Origin: Adlercreutzia caecimuris B7
GTDB lineage: Bacteria; Actinomycetota; Coriobacteriia; Coriobacteriales; Eggerthellaceae
DNA length: 64,000 bases
Assembly: GCF_000403355.2 (NCBI RefSeq)
Contig: NZ_KE159646.1
Span: 2,159,561 to 2,223,560, forward strand
Direction of reading: 5' to 3'
The notes below the pieces were generated by a model. It saw only the letters and a list, made by a program, of their open reading frames with translations, was not told the origin of the DNA and made no database searches. Positions within the stretch are counted from its first letter, which is position 1. Every line of letters begins with the position of its first letter. The translations under genes and the position numbers were made by a program. Shown one piece after another: positions 63,678-64,000 of the stretch.

Positions 63678-64000
63678 ATGTGGGATATCTTCAAGGACTG
63701 GATCTTCGATGTCATTCAGTTCTTCTACAATTTCTGCCATGACTGGGGCCTCGCGATTATCATCGTGACGATCATCTTCCGCATCATTGTGGCCCCCCTG
63801 ATGCATAAGCAGGCGAAGTCCAATTACGCTATGCAGAAGGTTCAGCCGAAAATCCAGGCTCTAAAGGATCGCTTTCCCGATGACCCCACGCGCCAGTCTC
63901 AGGAGATGCAGAAGATCTACGCCGAGATGAAGTTCAACCCTCTTGCTGGTTGCTTGCCCATGTTGCTGCAGATGCCGATCTTCATCGCTTTGTTTCAGGT
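63678..64000 (+). CDS. yidC: Membrane protein insertase YidC (5' part, cut by window end)
   Basis: The first 107 codons of YidC/Oxa1, which inserts membrane proteins. An N-terminal region with a membrane span (LAIIIVTIIFRIIVAPLM) is followed by the cytosolic helical hairpin (KVQPKIQALKDRFPDDPTRQ) and the start of the conserved NPLAGCLPMLLQMPIFIALF span. ATG start with GAAGGGTTG upstream, 29 bp after yidD. It continues beyond position 64000. Confidence 0.95.
   Translation, partial: MWDIFKDWIFDVIQFFYNFCHDWGLAIIIVTIIFRIIVAPLMHKQAKSNYAMQKVQPKIQALKDRFPDDPTRQSQEMQKIYAEMKFNPLAGCLPMLLQMPIFIALFQ

Overview
The window comes from a high-GC, anaerobic, Gram-positive actinobacterium. The best fit is class Coriobacteriia, family Eggerthellaceae (the Eggerthella/Adlercreutzia/Slackia group). 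I infer this from three Tat-exported fumarate-reductase-like flavoproteins, each next to a membrane-LuxR regulator, from an oxygen-independent ribonucleotide reductase, and from the surface-protein style. Genus and species cannot be fixed from sequence alone.

Layout. 0-4 kb: flavoprotein with FMN domain plus its LuxR regulator. 4-14 kb: a rearranged stretch. It holds a chimeric gene (pstS 5' part joined to an internal piece of nrdD), alkaline phosphatase, a decayed TetR/ABC-transporter locus, intact nrdD with NrdR-type boxes upstream, and a homocysteine-methyltransferase-fold gene lacking the zinc cysteines. Two copies of an intergenic repeat lie between the nrdD fragment and nrdD. 14-21 kb: Cys/His-tailed hypothetical protein, two tandem YhgE/Pip membrane proteins, and a RelB-like antitoxin with a PIN toxin. 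21-34 kb: second LuxR-lipoprotein-flavoprotein set, serine acetyltransferase, MFS-CBS fusion, CNNM/CorC protein, third LuxR-flavoprotein pair, amidohydrolase. 34-41 kb: two tRNA-Ser genes, parvulin-type foldase, TypA, a J-domain protein, a TraX-like protein and an Rpn/PD-(D/E)XK protein. 41-50 kb: cell-surface locus with a MucBP-type protein, a 1595-residue adhesin, an ER-type signal peptidase and a broken third surface protein. 50-64 kb: tRNA-Ala and tRNA-Ile, a DUF151 nuclease, then the replication-origin region.

Origin region. gyrA, gyrB, recF and dnaN all read leftward. A 780-bp AT-rich intergenic region with many DnaA-box-like 9-mers separates them from a rightward block: a GHKL-ATPase/winged-helix protein, dnaA, rpmH, rnpA, yidD and yidC (cut by the window end). 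dnaA is therefore divergent from dnaN and co-oriented with rpmH, unlike the common bacterial order.

How genes work together. The LuxR/flavoprotein sets look like independent modules in which a membrane regulator senses a compound and controls a dedicated exported reductase. Two of them share CGGGT-type dyads just after the regulator's stop codon. The surface locus pairs large secreted proteins with a dedicated signal peptidase. The main oddities are the pstS::nrdD chimera with an inverted 37-bp junction block, the origin-linked GHKL/winged-helix protein, the divergent dnaA/dnaN arrangement, and a recurrent D-(D/E)-x-N-P-L motif before C-terminal membrane anchors.
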